DNA of 64,000 nucleotides from Pseudo-nitzschia pungens (GCA_037355855.1 CM074766.1:1054001-1118000), one strand, 5' to 3'. Shown: positions 22,518 to 36,500, counted from the first letter of the stretch. The notes: a model not told the origin generated them from the letters alone. Translations and numbers: made by a program.

Positions 22518-24194
22518 CTTCTCAAAGTATTGGACGAGAAATTTCTGATGTTATGGGGTGGTTGTATTTTATTTGTCTTGGTTATGTTATTTAGCGTGGG
22601 GGAAGATTGGGAGGAGACCTCGTTGATACTCTCGGTTGAAATGATATTCTTCTCAGAATATCTTTCCAATTTGTTCTCAAATGTTTTCTGTTTTGAGATA
22701 AATCTTCGTTTTTTTATGAGACGAACCCTTGGTTCTGTTGTCCGTCTCTGACATCTCAGGTTATTTTTTAACATACTGTTTCGGTCATGGACAATTGCAC
22801 ACGATTTCACGATTGTCAAGGTTATTTCGGGACATTCAAGTGATGTATAGTCATTGATAAATAGACGTCAATAGCGTTTCTGGACCTGTCGTAGGAAGTG
22901 CTCATGGAACACGAGAAGTACACTAATTCAATAGCTCTACGACTCTGACTAGAGCTTCTTTCGGAATCTTATTCGGAACGATTGATGGAAAATTCGACTA
23001 CGTGACGAAGGATCCCATCAACCACGAATCATCCAATTAAGATTTATGAGAAAGAGATTCTTTTAGCACATTAAAGGATTCTTTCAATAAAACTTAAGGA
23101 TGGTACATCATTATGATCAACATGTGCAACTGATAATTTATAGTATCGTCGGTGAGACATTTCCTCTTGAAATAGCCCACATTCCCGGATCATCGGCATC
23201 GTCCCAATGAATTTTCATTACATTAGGTGGAACAAAGTCCGACGACAGAAAATACAAATGCCGATACTACCGAAAACCGAGTCCACAGATGCATTTCAAT
23301 CGCACAATCGTAAGATTTAATCTCTCAACGCCTAAAATTTTTGTGTCAATACCGTATTATTTTGTAAATGTTCTTACAGTCTTCTTTTTTATAAGACGGG
23401 ACTACTAATAGGTATTGGACTCCGATCGGACTTGGTAACTGCTGAAAGTCATTCCAAGGTAATCAACAATAATTACGGTAAGTTACCCAAACAATTCTGC
23501 GATAAGACCGAACCAAGTCTTGGTTCAGTGATGTGTGAATGATGTAAACGATGCACTCGTACTCATAATGCATCGAATTTAGAATCCACCCATAAACACC
23601 TTTCTTTTCCATCGGCGTTTACGTCGAATGCGAACCGCGATTCAGAGTCATCGATGAGACAGATTTAGAGGTGGGTGGGTGTCTTATGCTGTTGTGACCG
23701 TCATATGCCATGCTATCCGATCGATCATACGGGATCCGATTCATGTGTTTGGTTCGTCCTCGCTACGAACGAGGTGATTGGTACTGGTAGGATTATGCTT
23801 TTCGGAAAGCATCGATCCCTAACCGCGTCATGTTTAGTGGACAAAGGTTTCCGCACGATTGAAGGCGAAGGGGGATTAGGTCGATGAGTGGCATGCCTCA
23901 ACACTTGTTGATGGTTCACACTAATCGATTCGAAGCAGTGAACTCACCACTCACGGCAACACTCACGGAACAAATAATCAATCAAAAATTCTGGTGACTT
24001 CTAGAGGATAAAACAGTCTAATTATCCTTTATTCCATTGAATAGGAGACAAAAGTAAGGGATGAATAACTGCTTTTTATTTTTTTGTTTTGACAAACAGT
24101 AATGTGATATTATAATGAAAAAAGAGGATTGTAAATCAATGGATCTTTCGTTCCGTACGTTCAAATGAAAGTTGCTGCTCAAAGCTGGCTATTT
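22518..24194. other. Intergenic, 1.7 kb
   Basis: It separates the 5' end of the M11 gene from the 3' end of the ATRX-like gene. I see no gene, array or strong repeat. Confidence 0.5.
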
Positions 24195-27100
24195 TCATAC
24201 TGTCCCACATCCGACTTTAACCAATTCCTCGTCTTCCGGCAAAACTATCGAGTGTGATGCATGTCTTTTCATTTCTACCACGGTGCGAAGTGGTGAGTGT
24301 GGTCGTTTCCGACCATTCGTTCCTTGTTTGTCGCCCGTTCCGTCGTCCCTTGTTTCTATGGTAGAGGATCTTGCACTATTGCCATCCGTTTCTGTGGCCG
24401 TGTCCTTCGTAGGCGATATACAATTCTTCACCGCAGTGTCGATATCCGTCACGAGAGCGTCGTGGAAGTAATGCTTGCTCACAATTCGCATTGGATTCTC
24501 ACCTTGAGTGACAATCGTTACCAGTTTGTCTAACACATCGAAACTGTTCGTTTATAGCCTCCTTTCCAAGTTGTGACACGGTGCTAGGAGTCTGAAGGCG
24601 AACAGCTCCATTTTCGTTGTAGTTGCCACATTGAACTTTGGCCGAGGTATTCTTCCGATTCGGTTTTCGAAAGTGACCGTGGTACCATGCTGAATCGTAT
24701 TCCGGAATACTGCACGTCCAGTGGAGTCGAGCGTCGTGTTCGTTCATAAGTTCACAATGCCAATTCTTGGGAAGTTTGGCAATACTAGCCGTGTGATCTG
24801 TTGGAAACATGCGCCACCTGTGGCACCGGACGCACTCGACCCAGTCGTCCTCCCGCACCAGCGAGTCTATTTCATCGGTCGTGAAGCAGCGACGCAACTC
24901 CTTCCCGTCCACTACGCGATTCCCAAGGCCAATTTTGGTCACGGCGCGGGAATACACCCTCTCTTCCATCGACCCTTGCGTCAGTAGCCGGTACGCGAAG
25001 ACTCTCCTCTTCTGACCGTACCGATAGCAGCGATAAATGGCTTGCAAATCAATGGAAGGGTTGAAATGACTATCGAATCTGCATGTGTACCCCAGAGCAT
25101 GAACACAACGGTTCATGTGCCATGAGAGGATGGTTAGAATATTTACGTAATTTTGCAGCAGTCGGATTCCAGTCCCAGTATCACACAATGCCCCGTGCAA
25201 TGGTCCCCTCAAGCCACTTACAGCACCACGTGATTGGCAGATACCAAATTTATACCGATGCCTCCGGCAACTGAGCTTATAAGGAATAGCTTCAAGCGTT
25301 TGTCCCACTTAAAATCATTCAACTGATCTCCTCGTTCGGTACAACTCGTGGCTCCATCAAGGCGAAGAAAGTCTCTTCCCTTCAACCAGCCTCCGATCGA
25401 TAAATCAGGGAACGATCTGCACAGCGATGGGCACATCTCAAGCCAATCCTCGGACGCCAAGAGTTTCGCCAAAAAATCAAGAGTCTAAATAAATAATATC
25501 CGGTCAGCACCATGCATCGAATCGGTACGAATGATCCGATTCTGTAGCGTTGGCGTACATACCTTCAGACTTTGGCTGAAAACGACGGTTTTTTCACCAA
25601 GAATAGTTGCGTGTGCCAAAATGTGCAGAAGAATGATGCATTTGTTTCCGCTGGCAATCGAATGCGTGTTGCAAGAGGAAAAGGGTAAGAAACGTGTTGC
25701 AAGGGTGAGAACGTACGAAACGTGTTCCCAGAGTGCCAGGGTTGTCGATTTCTCGAGAGCAAATAGTTACCTTTGCGTATCTGTCATATTTACGGTACCA
25801 AATTTCTCGGCAGTTTTTCTCCACCATTCAATACTATTTTCTTCACTCCCGTTATCATCGTCACTATAATCATCGTCATCATCGTCGCTGCTATCGTCAT
25901 CAGAGCTAAACGGCAAATCCAAAGAAAACTTTGCTTCTTGGTCGTTGCTACTACCATTTGATGGAATTCTTGCAGAAAATCTCCTGTTGTTGTCGCCACC
26001 AGCTTCGTAGCCTTCCTTGGGAAGGAGAGTTACCCGGGTGATTGTGGACGAGACGAAGGCACGCGTATTGTTTGAGAAAATTGTAATCGTCCGTGGCCCT
26101 TTTGTGCTCCTTGTATGCCCGATAAAGAGAGCGCTGCAATGTTGTTGGTCGCAAATGCAGGCAGACTTGTTTGAGAGGGGGCAGGTCTCTTTGCAATAGC
26201 GAGGCATCCTTTCGATTCACAAAGGACTTGAGCCTTGCACAAAGAGATTCCAACCGTTCGTCAGCGATAGCTTTCATCTCGGCAGGAGCATCCGTACCCA
26301 TACCCGCATTTATTGGGTCGATGTATTCGTTTTGAAACTCTGTCTGCGATGCACCCAATAGGTTCGGGCGAATGTAGGAGACCATGAGATAGTATTCCAG
26401 CAGATTATTTTGAAAGGGTGTGCCAGTCAAACAAATCCTTCTCTTTGTTCTAATTCCCATAAAAGCCTTGGAGACTTGATTGTCTTTTTTCTTCAGCATT
26501 CTGTGGCTATTGTGGAAGTTTTTGAAGTCAAACAGACACTAGTAAGTATAGGCAAAGCCTCTTCGGTTTGCAAATGCTGCAGAAAACCAGCTAGACACCT
26601 ACCTTTCGTCCAAAACAATTGCATCGGCGTCCGCGATTAATTTTTGAATTGTCTCGACCCTCGCCATGATGCGAAACATTGCATCAGAAGTGAGAAGTAT
26701 ACCTCCTTCATGTGACCAGCACTGGGCCACTGCATCCCGCCGAAGCATTGCTGAACTGGAAATATTGAAAATATTGAGTTTGTTCCGCAGCGTTTTGGTC
26801 CATTTACTAAACTCGTTTTCCCAATTAACGAGGGTGTTGACTGGAACCACCAACTACGGTCTTGCAAATCGTTCCACGTCCTGTCATGGGATTCATGAGT
26901 GACGGTTGCAACATAATTGTATGCAAAAGAGCAATGCATGAAAGTGATTTCCCTAATTGTACATGTCGCGGAAGAATGTCAGCAAGAAGGATGGTTCAGT
27001 CGACCGGGGCAATTCGATGCAATGACAACAAAGACAACGAATCACGTCCGCCAAACAACTGTATATTGAGAGAAAACAGATTTTCTTTCGCAACACTCAC

Positions 27101-29126
27101 CGAGTCCCATGGAATGGGCTAGGATGCAACCCCCAATTTGAGTCGACTCGTGGGGATCATCTCCCCCTAGATCTGCAAAGGAATTTCTATACATGAATCG
27201 GATTGCCTCCTTTTGGTGCTCCTTCAGATTCGTCTCAATGCGTCTGTCGACGGCGATGAGAGGATCGTGGGATAGAACCAGGGAGGAAGGCTGAAAATCG
27301 TCGACGTAGTTATTCCGGGATCTCCCAACCGCCATATTGAGTCGGTCTGTGTGGCCCCTCCGTTGTGTACCGGTAGTTGTCGTTCTGACCACGCCTGACG
27401 TTGTCTCGGTAGAATTCTGTTTCAGTCCGGCATCCCACTGTTGAATATCTTGCCGGTCAGCTTTATTCGAATGGACTATGAGCGATGTCTTTCCCTCTTC
27501 TCGTCGACGCATGTCTTCCGATTCTGTTGCAGCTGCTATTTGCTCGTCCGAGGCTCGAATGGGATGATTCCGCCAACCGAGATCGAACAAGTCGGGTATA
27601 TTGCTGTCTTTATTGACACTCCCACCGTCGTAACTCTCAAGCTCCTCTGCATAGTCTTCGAGTTCTAAGGCGTAACGAGGGTCTAGATTCTGCTTCATCT
27701 CGTCTTTTTTTCGGTCTGATTTTTCGGCCATTTTCCGTTTCGCAATCGCCCTGTCCGCAGACACTTTCCACGACGGCTCGTTTTCGGATGTATCACTTTC
27801 GGAACTGCTATCGTCTGAAGTAGAGTCGTCGAAAAAGCGTGATCCCATTTTACCCTTCGATAGCTTTTTCTGAATCATGCGAAATACTGCGTGGGCTTCG
27901 ATCCCATGGTCGGCCTTCAATTTGTCTTGCAATATTCCGATACGATCTAGCAAGCGCGTGTGATGATCTATCCATTGTTGGTGTACTTTGCGGACACGGC
28001 GTTCCAAACGATCCTCACTCTCATTCCTTTTCGTTTTCGTTCGCCTCGCTTATGAGGTCCCGTCGTGTAACGGTAAGCAGCATCTCTTCGTGATCCAGTG
28101 TGGACTCGCAGTTTTGTTTTTCCATTTCTAGACATTGCAATTCTCCGATTGCATCCTCGACGGATTGCCTGCGCTTGTCCGGTTTCTGTGTGCTTGTCGA
28201 AAAGAGTTTTTGCGTATTCCTTCGCAACGCACGAAGCAAGGATGGGAGGTCGCTTTCGGGTTTCGCACAGGTTCCACAAAAGCACCGCCAAGCGTTTCGC
28301 AACTGAGGGCATATTTTCCGGCCATCGCCCCGATAGGCCTGCTCGAAGCATTGGGGACAGATAGTCCTTTTACAAACCGTACAGGACCAAGAGTCTTGTT
28401 TCTCTTCTTCCATTTCTTCGGTGTCTTCGTGCTGTCGCTTCCCACACGCGCTGCAGGCATTGGAGAGCGTTCCGTCGCCTTGTGTCTGGTGCGAGGTCTG
28501 AGGTGGCTTGCGCAGTGTCTTTTGCCCCGTCCTGATGTCTATGGTTACCTTCATCTTGCTGCCGTTTGCGTTCCACCGCCTCGATTCCGTCCGCACAGAC
28601 CACGCAGACAGGCACTCCCAGCAATGGATGTAGATGCAGAGCCGCGCAGCAGATTAGCTCATCTTCGCTTTCGGCCTCGGCTTCAGCACCAAGGCAAGTA
28701 GTACGTGTGCTCCCCGGAGGGGAGTCCGGGATGCTGGATCCACGTGTGGCATCCCCAGCAATGGTTCCTGAAAAAGTTCAGGGTGGAAACCGCGTCTTCG
28801 TCGTCGGACTCGTCTCGATCGGCATCTCCAACTGTTGCAACGGCACCGTCGTGCGTAGAAGGTGCCATGGAGCGATATTTGGACGCAATTCGTGTCACCA
28901 AAACCTCTTCTTCCTGATTCCTCGAGGGACTCGATGCCACGACTTCCTTCTCCGACGAAGGGGATGAGGAGGGCGATGACGCAGTAGGAGATACAGCGGA
29001 CGACGATGTTGAAACTGTCTCTGGCACACGTGTCACTGCGCTTCTTCCCCTCACCATCTCTCGTAAGAAGTCCTTTGCAGAACGTTCGGTGACTCCGTCG
29101 TATGCTATGTTCATGGTCGATTGCAT
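24195..29126 (-). CDS. ATRX: ATRX-like SNF2 chromatin remodeler with ADD-like and CW zinc fingers, six +1 frameshifts
   Basis: The six exons are 29126-27101, 26952-26603, 26506-25771, 25650-25563, 25484-25222 and 25078-24195. Introns are 148, 96, 120, 78 and 143 bases, all GT-AG. The N-terminal half has a GATA/PHD-like cysteine cluster (CWGC, CVVC, CSACGK, CTVCKRTICPQC, CFCGTC) arranged like the ATRX ADD histone reader. Then come the SNF2 blocks: GCILAHSMGLGKS (Walker A, across intron 1), VPVNTLVNWENEF, VLDESHRM (DExH, across intron 2), ICLTGTPFQNN, an acidic insert, TVVFSQSL, SSVAGGIGINLVSA and YRYGQKRRVFAYRL. A CW finger follows (WVECVRCHRWR, NWHCELMNE). The likely role is ATP-driven nucleosome remodelling in the nucleus. 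+1 shifts are needed near 28691, 28566, 28029, 26852, 26030 and 24542. A closer match to the ARIP4 branch is possible. Confidence 0.8.
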
Positions 29127-31142
29127 CCTACCAAATCTGTTCAAGAGCTTAAAAACATCCAAGCGTTTCGCAGAAAGAAAATGAAAATGGAAAGAACGAG
29201 AGAGCCCTCGCTGAGTTCATGCTGCGAAACAATTGCAAAGGGATCCCGAATTTCTTCGACCGTGGAGCAGAATCGATTCCATTCAAGCAGTTCCATGAAC
29301 CCACCACGGGCAATTTTGGTTTGTGGAGAGCCTCAACCGATCAGTCCCACGTTGATCTGTCCATTCCCAGGTGTTGGAATGGGATGATTATTGATTCGAT
29401 ATATCCAATCAAGAGAAGTCTTTTCGGTTTGTGGACGTTCTCAACTGACGAGTCTTGGAAAATTGGTTTGTGGGTTCCCGGTACTGAAAGGACTATCGGA
29501 CGCTGGGCATGTGACCGACGACTACTCCCAACACGATAGTGTGCTCTGGTGGGAAAAAATGAGTCGCAACTTCCCAACGTGCCGGAGTACATAGCATAAC
29601 ATCGCAGAGACCGAAACCACTCCGGCAGGCAAACCGAAAAAACAAGGCAGACAATCCCAAATTTTCGATTTCATCCCCTCCTGGCTGTTGAACGCCACTG
29701 TTGCTACAGGCGCTCCATTTCTACTATCGTAATTTACGCAGCAGGACGAATTCGAACAGACAAAAATCTGTGCCGAGACACCAGCCAATACCTTGCGCTC
29801 CACAGCAGAGGAGACAAACATCACGCCCCCTTGATGCTCCCTTCTGTATTCGGATCTGAGGGGAGTGTGACGTTTGATTACTATGAGGTGTACAACATAA
29901 TATGTCTGCGAATGATATGGTTGTGGTTACAAGGTATGAAATGGATCAAGGCTTCATGCCAACTGAACGTTGGACTTGGGCGTCTCTACCGTAAGTTACG
30001 GTGTCATTTGCTTCCAACCAGTCGAAAAGCCAAAAAACTGATCAAAAATGAGGCATGTCGCAGGAAAACTCCCAGTACGGTAACTTACCTGGTACTGTAG
30101 ATGCTGTAGATGCTGTAGATGCTACCGGTATGTCAGGGTGAACTGGTGAAACACGAATCCGTGATCCATTCTGGTTCGTCGAACAGAGCGAGTAATTACG
30201 TAAGGTTTTACCCGTGAAATGTAAGTCGACAAATTGAAAAATAAGGTGGAAGGAATGAAAACTACGAGTAAGTTACGTAAATCTTACGTGTACTGAATGA
30301 GGGTGCATTCTTACTTGTATCGGAGAATATGCTGGGGCTAAATTACTTGCGGGTCTTGGTTGATCCAGAACCAAATCCAACTGATGACAGCGAGGCGCGT
30401 CTCATTCGTCATCTGCATCGTTCCAGGTTTTGAAGTGACGAGAAAGCAGACCGATTGAGTCAGTCGCGTGGAGCTTGGTTGCGCGCAAGTGGTAGTCAAA
30501 ACAACGAAGGAAACACGAACGATTTAGTGATTAGTTGGCACACAAACCCACACACTCACACACAAAAGGAATGTTCTCGGTCTCTGCGAGTCCATCGGTC
30601 TCAATCGTGACTGGAAAACATCGGAAAGAAATTGATCCATGACTCCTTAACGCATCTACCAAGCCCCCATGGAAAGTAAGGTTTACTAGATGGAATGAAT
30701 CCCACTTTCCGGGCACGATTGATTGATTGATTTGCGGATTGATTCGTAGGGCATGTCGCTGGCAATTTATGTGGATGGATGGATTCATTCATCATCGTTC
30801 CATCCTTTGTTCCGTCTCATGCATCTCATTTCATCAAATCCTAACGGGCTCATCCGACACCGAGCACCCTGTCGGGTGTCGGCGATGAATGCCATTACGG
30901 CTAGAACCTGTCAAACACGATAGAGATTGTCGCTAATACTGCATGCCGAGCCAAATCATACCCATACCATTTTGAATGCTCTGCATAGTTGTTTCGGCTC
31001 TATGATCCTCACAACACAAAACTTCACAATAACAAGACGAGAGACAAGGATCGAAATTCACCGTCCACATTCATTTTTCAAGTGCTGTCCAGCTTTGTTC
31101 CGTTTTTGCCAGATCTCTACTGGCACGAGTTATTGATACAAC
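29127..31142. other. Intergenic, 2 kb
   Basis: It lies between divergent genes, so it should hold both promoters. GTAAGGTT-type motifs occur near 30200 and 30676. Short repeats of TGTAGATGC lie near 30100-30122. No gene is supported. Confidence 0.5.
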
Positions 31143-32249
31143 ATGATTCGCCGGTTGGAGATTGACTATTTTTCCTGCATGGACCATAGCAAGCCTCAAA
31201 TTGCCATGGAAACACGGACGGTGCGCATCGGACCCCTGCCCAATCGGGACGGAATGAACTGCAGCATCCGGGATCCACCTGCCAACGACACCGACACCGA
31301 ACTCCTGTCCAAAACGAAACATCCAAGCACCGAGTCGTTGCGAGCGAACGGCGCCGGGAATCCGAGCCGTCCGCGGACCCACTGGAGGCCACAACCGGAG
31401 CCACCGGCACCACCACAACTGGAAAAAGAGCAGCAGCAGCAGCAGCAACAGCAACAACGCGCTACTCATTGTGCACCAAGAACAACAAGCAGCGAGACCG
31501 AGCGCCGCATCTCGCAGCTGCGAAGGGCTGGACTGTCGATCTCGTCGGCGTGCTCCGCCCGGTGGTCTCCCCCCTCCTCCCCGCGGGTGGTTCCGCTCTG
31601 GAAAAGGCCCCTGCGGTCCTTTTCCTCGCGAGCGCAACGCGAGGGGCCACCACCGACGGCGCTTGTGCCGGTGCCGGTGCCAGTGGATCCCGTTTTGGGA
31701 GCCCGTCCCAACTACCGGGGCAAGCGGGTCTCCCGCAAGGAGTACCCCGATCCGACCACCTGTCAGTGGACCTTTGTCGGGGCCTGCGAGGAGCAGGCGG
31801 TGGAAGCCTTTGAAAAGGACCTCGGTGGAAGCATCGGTGTCGTGCAGCTGGAATTCGAGTACACGACAGGGGCCTTTTGTGTGGAACGCAGGGGGGATCC
31901 CCCGGCTTTTTCCGAGCCACGCCTCGTGTCACCCTCGGGTTCCAGTACCAATAGGAATAGGAATGTGAACACGAACACGAACACGAACATGAACATCAAT
32001 GCCACAAGCGTGGTCCTGGTGCCGGCCACGACCACCAGGGGCGGCGATCGCTCGCTGTCGTCGTCGCTGTCGCCGTCACGACCGCCATCGCCGCGGACCT
32101 ACCGTCGCATGCTGCTGCATCCCCTCGAGTATATACAAACACAAACACAAATGCACCACCCATCGAGGGCGTGGTGCGGGGAGCCGGACCACGAAACAGG
32201 TCCCCTGGGCATATCCCGCGTGATCACGCCATTCGGATACGGCCGGTAA
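31143..32249 (+). CDS. Orphan protein, Pro/Ser/Arg-rich, function unknown
   Basis: An open frame of 368 codons starts at an ATG at 31143. I do not recognise it. It has a polar first part, a Gln run near residues 96-105 coded by mixed CAG/CAA, and a basic Pro/Ser-rich stretch. A more structured block near residues 190-250 (YPDPTTCQWTFVGACEEQ, SIGVVQLEFEY, GAFCVERRG) is followed by an Asn/Thr repeat and Ser/Pro-rich sequence. Overlapping frames on both strands are also open here because of GC-rich composition, which weakens the case. The TCQWTFVGACEEQA block looks least like chance coding and would be the part to search with. An unannotated intron or a spurious ORF is possible. Confidence 0.45.
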   Translation: MIRRLEIDYFSCMDHSKPQIAMETRTVRIGPLPNRDGMNCSIRDPPANDTDTELLSKTKHPSTESLRANGAGNPSRPRTHWRPQPEPPAPPQLEKEQQQQQQQQQRATHCAPRTTSSETERRISQLRRAGLSISSACSARWSPPSSPRVVPLWKRPLRSFSSRAQREGPPPTALVPVPVPVDPVLGARPNYRGKRVSRKEYPDPTTCQWTFVGACEEQAVEAFEKDLGGSIGVVQLEFEYTTGAFCVERRGDPPAFSEPRLVSPSGSSTNRNRNVNTNTNTNMNINATSVVLVPATTTRGGDRSLSSSLSPSRPPSPRTYRRMLLHPLEYIQTQTQMHHPSRAWCGEPDHETGPLGISRVITPFGYGR

Positions 32250-33521
32250 CTGCCAACCAGATTTGGGTGGAACCGCTTTCCAGTTCTACCGAGCAGTGAC
32301 AACAAAGAGCGGCGGGCAACTGTCGAAGAAACAACAAACAGCATACTATAGATGCATTTTCGAATGTTTTCACCTGTGAAGCGTTAGGTACAAGAAGTAC
32401 GATGGTGCTTGTACCAATAGATATTGTCACCTTTTCCTTTTGGAATCGTCCTCCTTCATTCAAAAACGATGAGCAAGCGTTGCATCGCATGACAGATAAA
32501 AGACTTAAACTTATACCTTAGTTATTGAAACCTTTCTTTGATCATCGCAAGTTTCACGTTATTGCTTTGTCAGCAAATAGTAAGGATGAGCAAGAATATT
32601 CTGGGGTTGATTCAGAACTACTTGATTAAAAACATCCTCGGTACCAGCAGCCATCTCCTCCTCGACCCCACCACCAGTCTTGACTATGGTGGTGGTGGTT
32701 TGCTTGTTGTTCTTCTTGTGCTGGTGGTGCTGGTGCTGGAGGAGGTGTCATGATGACACGACAACGGTACTTCTTCTGGATACCCGACGAGGGACTAGTA
32801 ATACAAGAAGGAAGAGGAAATAATAATACTAGTACTAACCTTACTACTACTACATGCTGGCCGATTTGGACCAATCGAGTTATGAATGGGATTGATCCGC
32901 ACACCAAGAGGCAATCGTAGACACTGAACAGTGAAATCCGCACACCAAGAGGCAATAGACAATCATGGACGCTGGACACTTAACACTGAACGCAGGTGGC
33001 CGTGAACGCCGCCTCCTTCGAGTGGTACAATTATGTCGCACACTGCATAATCAATAATCACATCATAGGTTGTCAGAGTAAGATGCATACAAGGAACTTG
33101 ACGAATGGATGAACCCCAACCGTATCCTTGTTTCCCTTTCGACTTTAAAGCGTCCTCCATTGCCCGGCGTGTAATTACCGTATGTGAATGGATCCTGGAT
33201 CCCATCCCATACCGGTAACTACCGTAACACAAAACGCATGAAACATTCCTCCCCGAACGACACAGATGGAAGATACAGTAAACCTTACGAGTAACTTATT
33301 TGTCAACTTGATTGTGTCCAAACCATTGAGTTTCTTGTCTCAATTGTGATCGAAACCGAACATCCCTTTTTGCCATCGTTGGGAATGGGCGTTTTCCAGA
33401 GAGTGTAACCAACCAACCAACCAACGAACCAATCAACCCAACATCGAATCTCATCTCATCTCATCCCATCTCCTTCCATCCCATTGCATCGCATGTTGGT
33501 TGCTGCCGAGGAGGACCAACG
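32250..33521. other. Intergenic, 1.3 kb
   Basis: No gene is supported. GTAAACCTTACGAGTAAC-type motif near 33280, GGTGGTGGTT-like and TGCTGGTGG runs near 32690-32745, and a direct repeat ATCCGCACACCAAGAGGCAA near 32894 and 32937. Confidence 0.5.
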
Positions 33522-36500
33522 ATGGACGATTCGCAACAGGAACGGGGGGACCGCCAGTGGGAGGGGGACGAAACAATCGGGAATGATTCGGATCCATTTG
33601 CGGTGCAACATGGATTGAACTGCTGGTCTCGCTGGTGTTTGGGAGAAGAGGAAGGGGAAAATGGAAATGAAATTGAAATTGAAAATACCGGCAATGATTT
33701 GGATAACGAGGAGGAGGAACCGAATTGGATCACGCAGCGTCGATACCCGACGCAAACCGTGAACCTTGACCGGTCCATCGGGGAACAATGGTTGTGCATT
33801 CGTCGCAATGCTCCGGGGTTTCCTTCCAACGGAGGTAACCAACGAGAGAACGACGCGAAAGTGGAGATCCACCGAGCAGCAAGGACAAAAAATTCTGGAT
33901 CTGGTCTGCCGGAAGTCACTACTGCCGAAACCCAGGATACGTCCGATACGAACCAAATGTCGCTGCTGGCCTACCTCAATCAGCCCGAATCGCAGTCACA
34001 AACGCAGTCTGGAGGTCCGTCGCGAACCAACAGCCCAACGTCGTCGCAATCGCAATCCGATTCGCAATCGCAATCCGAATCGGAGAACGGATCGGTACAA
34101 ACATCCGAGACGCGATCGCCGCTGTCCGTGGAGCTCATGCCAGCGGACGACGCACTGAAGGGCCACCGTACTCCTCGGGGACGTGCCTTTCCATTTTCAA
34201 GCACCGACGGGCAGCCCCTGCTGGGGTTGATCCTGGAGCCGATTTTGGTTCCACCGCGAGTCCTCCCCGGCCGAGACAGTCCCGAGGCAGCGACGTGGCT
34301 CTGGACCCTCAGGGATGAGAGACCTCTTTCGGGGCATGACCCTCCTGCTGCCGCTGTGGCGGACAGCAGCAGTGGCAACGGAACGCAAGCTCTGCTGCCC
34401 GATGGTGCATGCGAAGACTCGTCGGTGGAGCTCTGGAGGCGGACGGAATTTGTTCGTACCCCTACATGTACCGAACCGGATGCAAAATCAACAACGAGGA
34501 GGAAGCGCATCCGGCTTCCGTTGCCGAGGCGCCGGCTGACGATTCTGTGTCCGGGAGACGCGATTCGCATTCGAACTCGAATTCAATTGCGGCGGCGACC
34601 GCAGCCTCTCCACCACGGCGGGCATGCCCGGGACCGGGACGTGTGCCCTCAATCGTCCGCCATGCTGTGCCTGGAATTTTTCGAGACCCGTGCAAATGAC
34701 TCGAGCTGCGCCATCCCGGCAGCAGCAGCGGCAGCAAATGCAACAACAGTTGATTCCCCCGCGGCGATGGAGGCGGTCCATTGCGAGGGACACGACGGCA
34801 TTGCCGAAATCGTGCGTCCTTTGGATGACCCGGATCTCGACAAACACAATGACGGAGACGAGGACGAGGACGAGAACGAGGAGTACCGCCTTCCCGAGGC
34901 CCCGCAACGGTGCGAGGCCGCCGACGATCCCCCCAACACGTTTTGCGGGACCGTCGTTCCGGTCGGAGCTGCCGCCCACGACTCGGCCCGGAGCGTGGCG
35001 GTCGACAGCACGGTCCATCCGGTCCAGGAATCCCTGCGTTCGGAGCGACTCGAGCTGCTGCGAGCTCGCGGCGAACATCGGCCTCGTCCCGTGGGTTCTG
35101 TCGAAGCTGCTGCTGCTGCTGCTGCTTCCGAGGATCTCATTCCAGCTGCCGACACGAATGCGGAAGCGAGAACGAGAACGAGTGCCTCCGAGAATCGGTC
35201 ATCGGATCCGACCGGTGGAGAAGCCTCCGATGCCACGGCCCAAAAGTCCCATCACTCGAACCGCCCGCAATCCCAGAACGTCCGAGCCCTGGAAGAGAGC
35301 GGCCGTCCGTCGTTCCTTCGCACCCAGACGCAGCCGGAGAAGACTCACCGCCCGCGATCTCCGCCGCATCCGACGGGAATAAACACCAAATGTAACGGCA
35401 ACCACAACGACAATGATAATGATAATGTTCCAAACCATGAGAGTGCCGCAACAAAACCCCGACTTCCCTTGCCCCTGCCGTCTTTGCCCTTTGATGTGGT
35501 CACTACGAAACCAACGGAGCGATCCGTCCTCCCTCCGGACGACGAGGGATTGACCCAAGACGAATTTTTCTCACAGACGCAAAGCCAAATCCAAACTCCG
35601 TCGCAGACGCAGACACCATCGCACTCGCACTCGCAGCTTGGACGATCTCGTTCCATGCCGGTTATTTGTGGTCTATCTCCCGAGTCCACCGCTCGGCAAC
35701 ACGGAGAGGATCCACTGGAAACGACTGCGGCGGCGTTCACGCCGAAAACAACAGCTACAATCGCAGAGAATGCCAACGACGCAAAACCGGTGGCTGCCGG
35801 TGCTGCGGCTGCTGCCGAGTCTCCACCAGACAGCTTCGGTAATGCTACTGCAAAACAAATCATCGATAGAGGGGCTCGATCGCAGGAGACGACCCGTGCT
35901 TCCGCCGACGGCGACGAAGCCTCCCTCGACGAAAGCTTTTGCACCCAACCAAGTGCCGCGCTCGACATAAAATGTGGAACCGGTGACACTCCGGATCGGC
36001 GCCGATCGGATCACGAATCCATGTCGGAAGTTGCGGCGGAGGACACTCGCAAGGAACTTGTAACTACGACCGAGACGGAAGCGGAAACCTCGGCAAAACG
36101 GGAGCGTGCGACGGAAATCGGTAACGAAGCTGCAGAGTCTGTACCAAGCAGGAGCATTCCGAGCACTGACAAGACCAACGACGATGAGATCGCCGCCGAA
36201 AAACCCATCACACGGCAATCCAGCGGGGAAGATTGCAACGATCGGGAGTGTACTGCGGATGAGCTTGGTTCTGATGCAGATGCCATTGCCCAAAAGGATA
36301 AGAACGAAGATCCTGCAGGCATTGACGGCGAGGAGAACAACTTTGACTATGGTTCTGCCGATGACGATTCGGACGCTACGATTCCAGTGTATTATTCTCA
36401 ACCGATACTAGCACCACTATGTGATCCCGCCAACCACAACAGTCCAGACCGCAACCGCAATTCGTTGGAATCTTGCAATACGACTCTCCCGCTGTTGACC

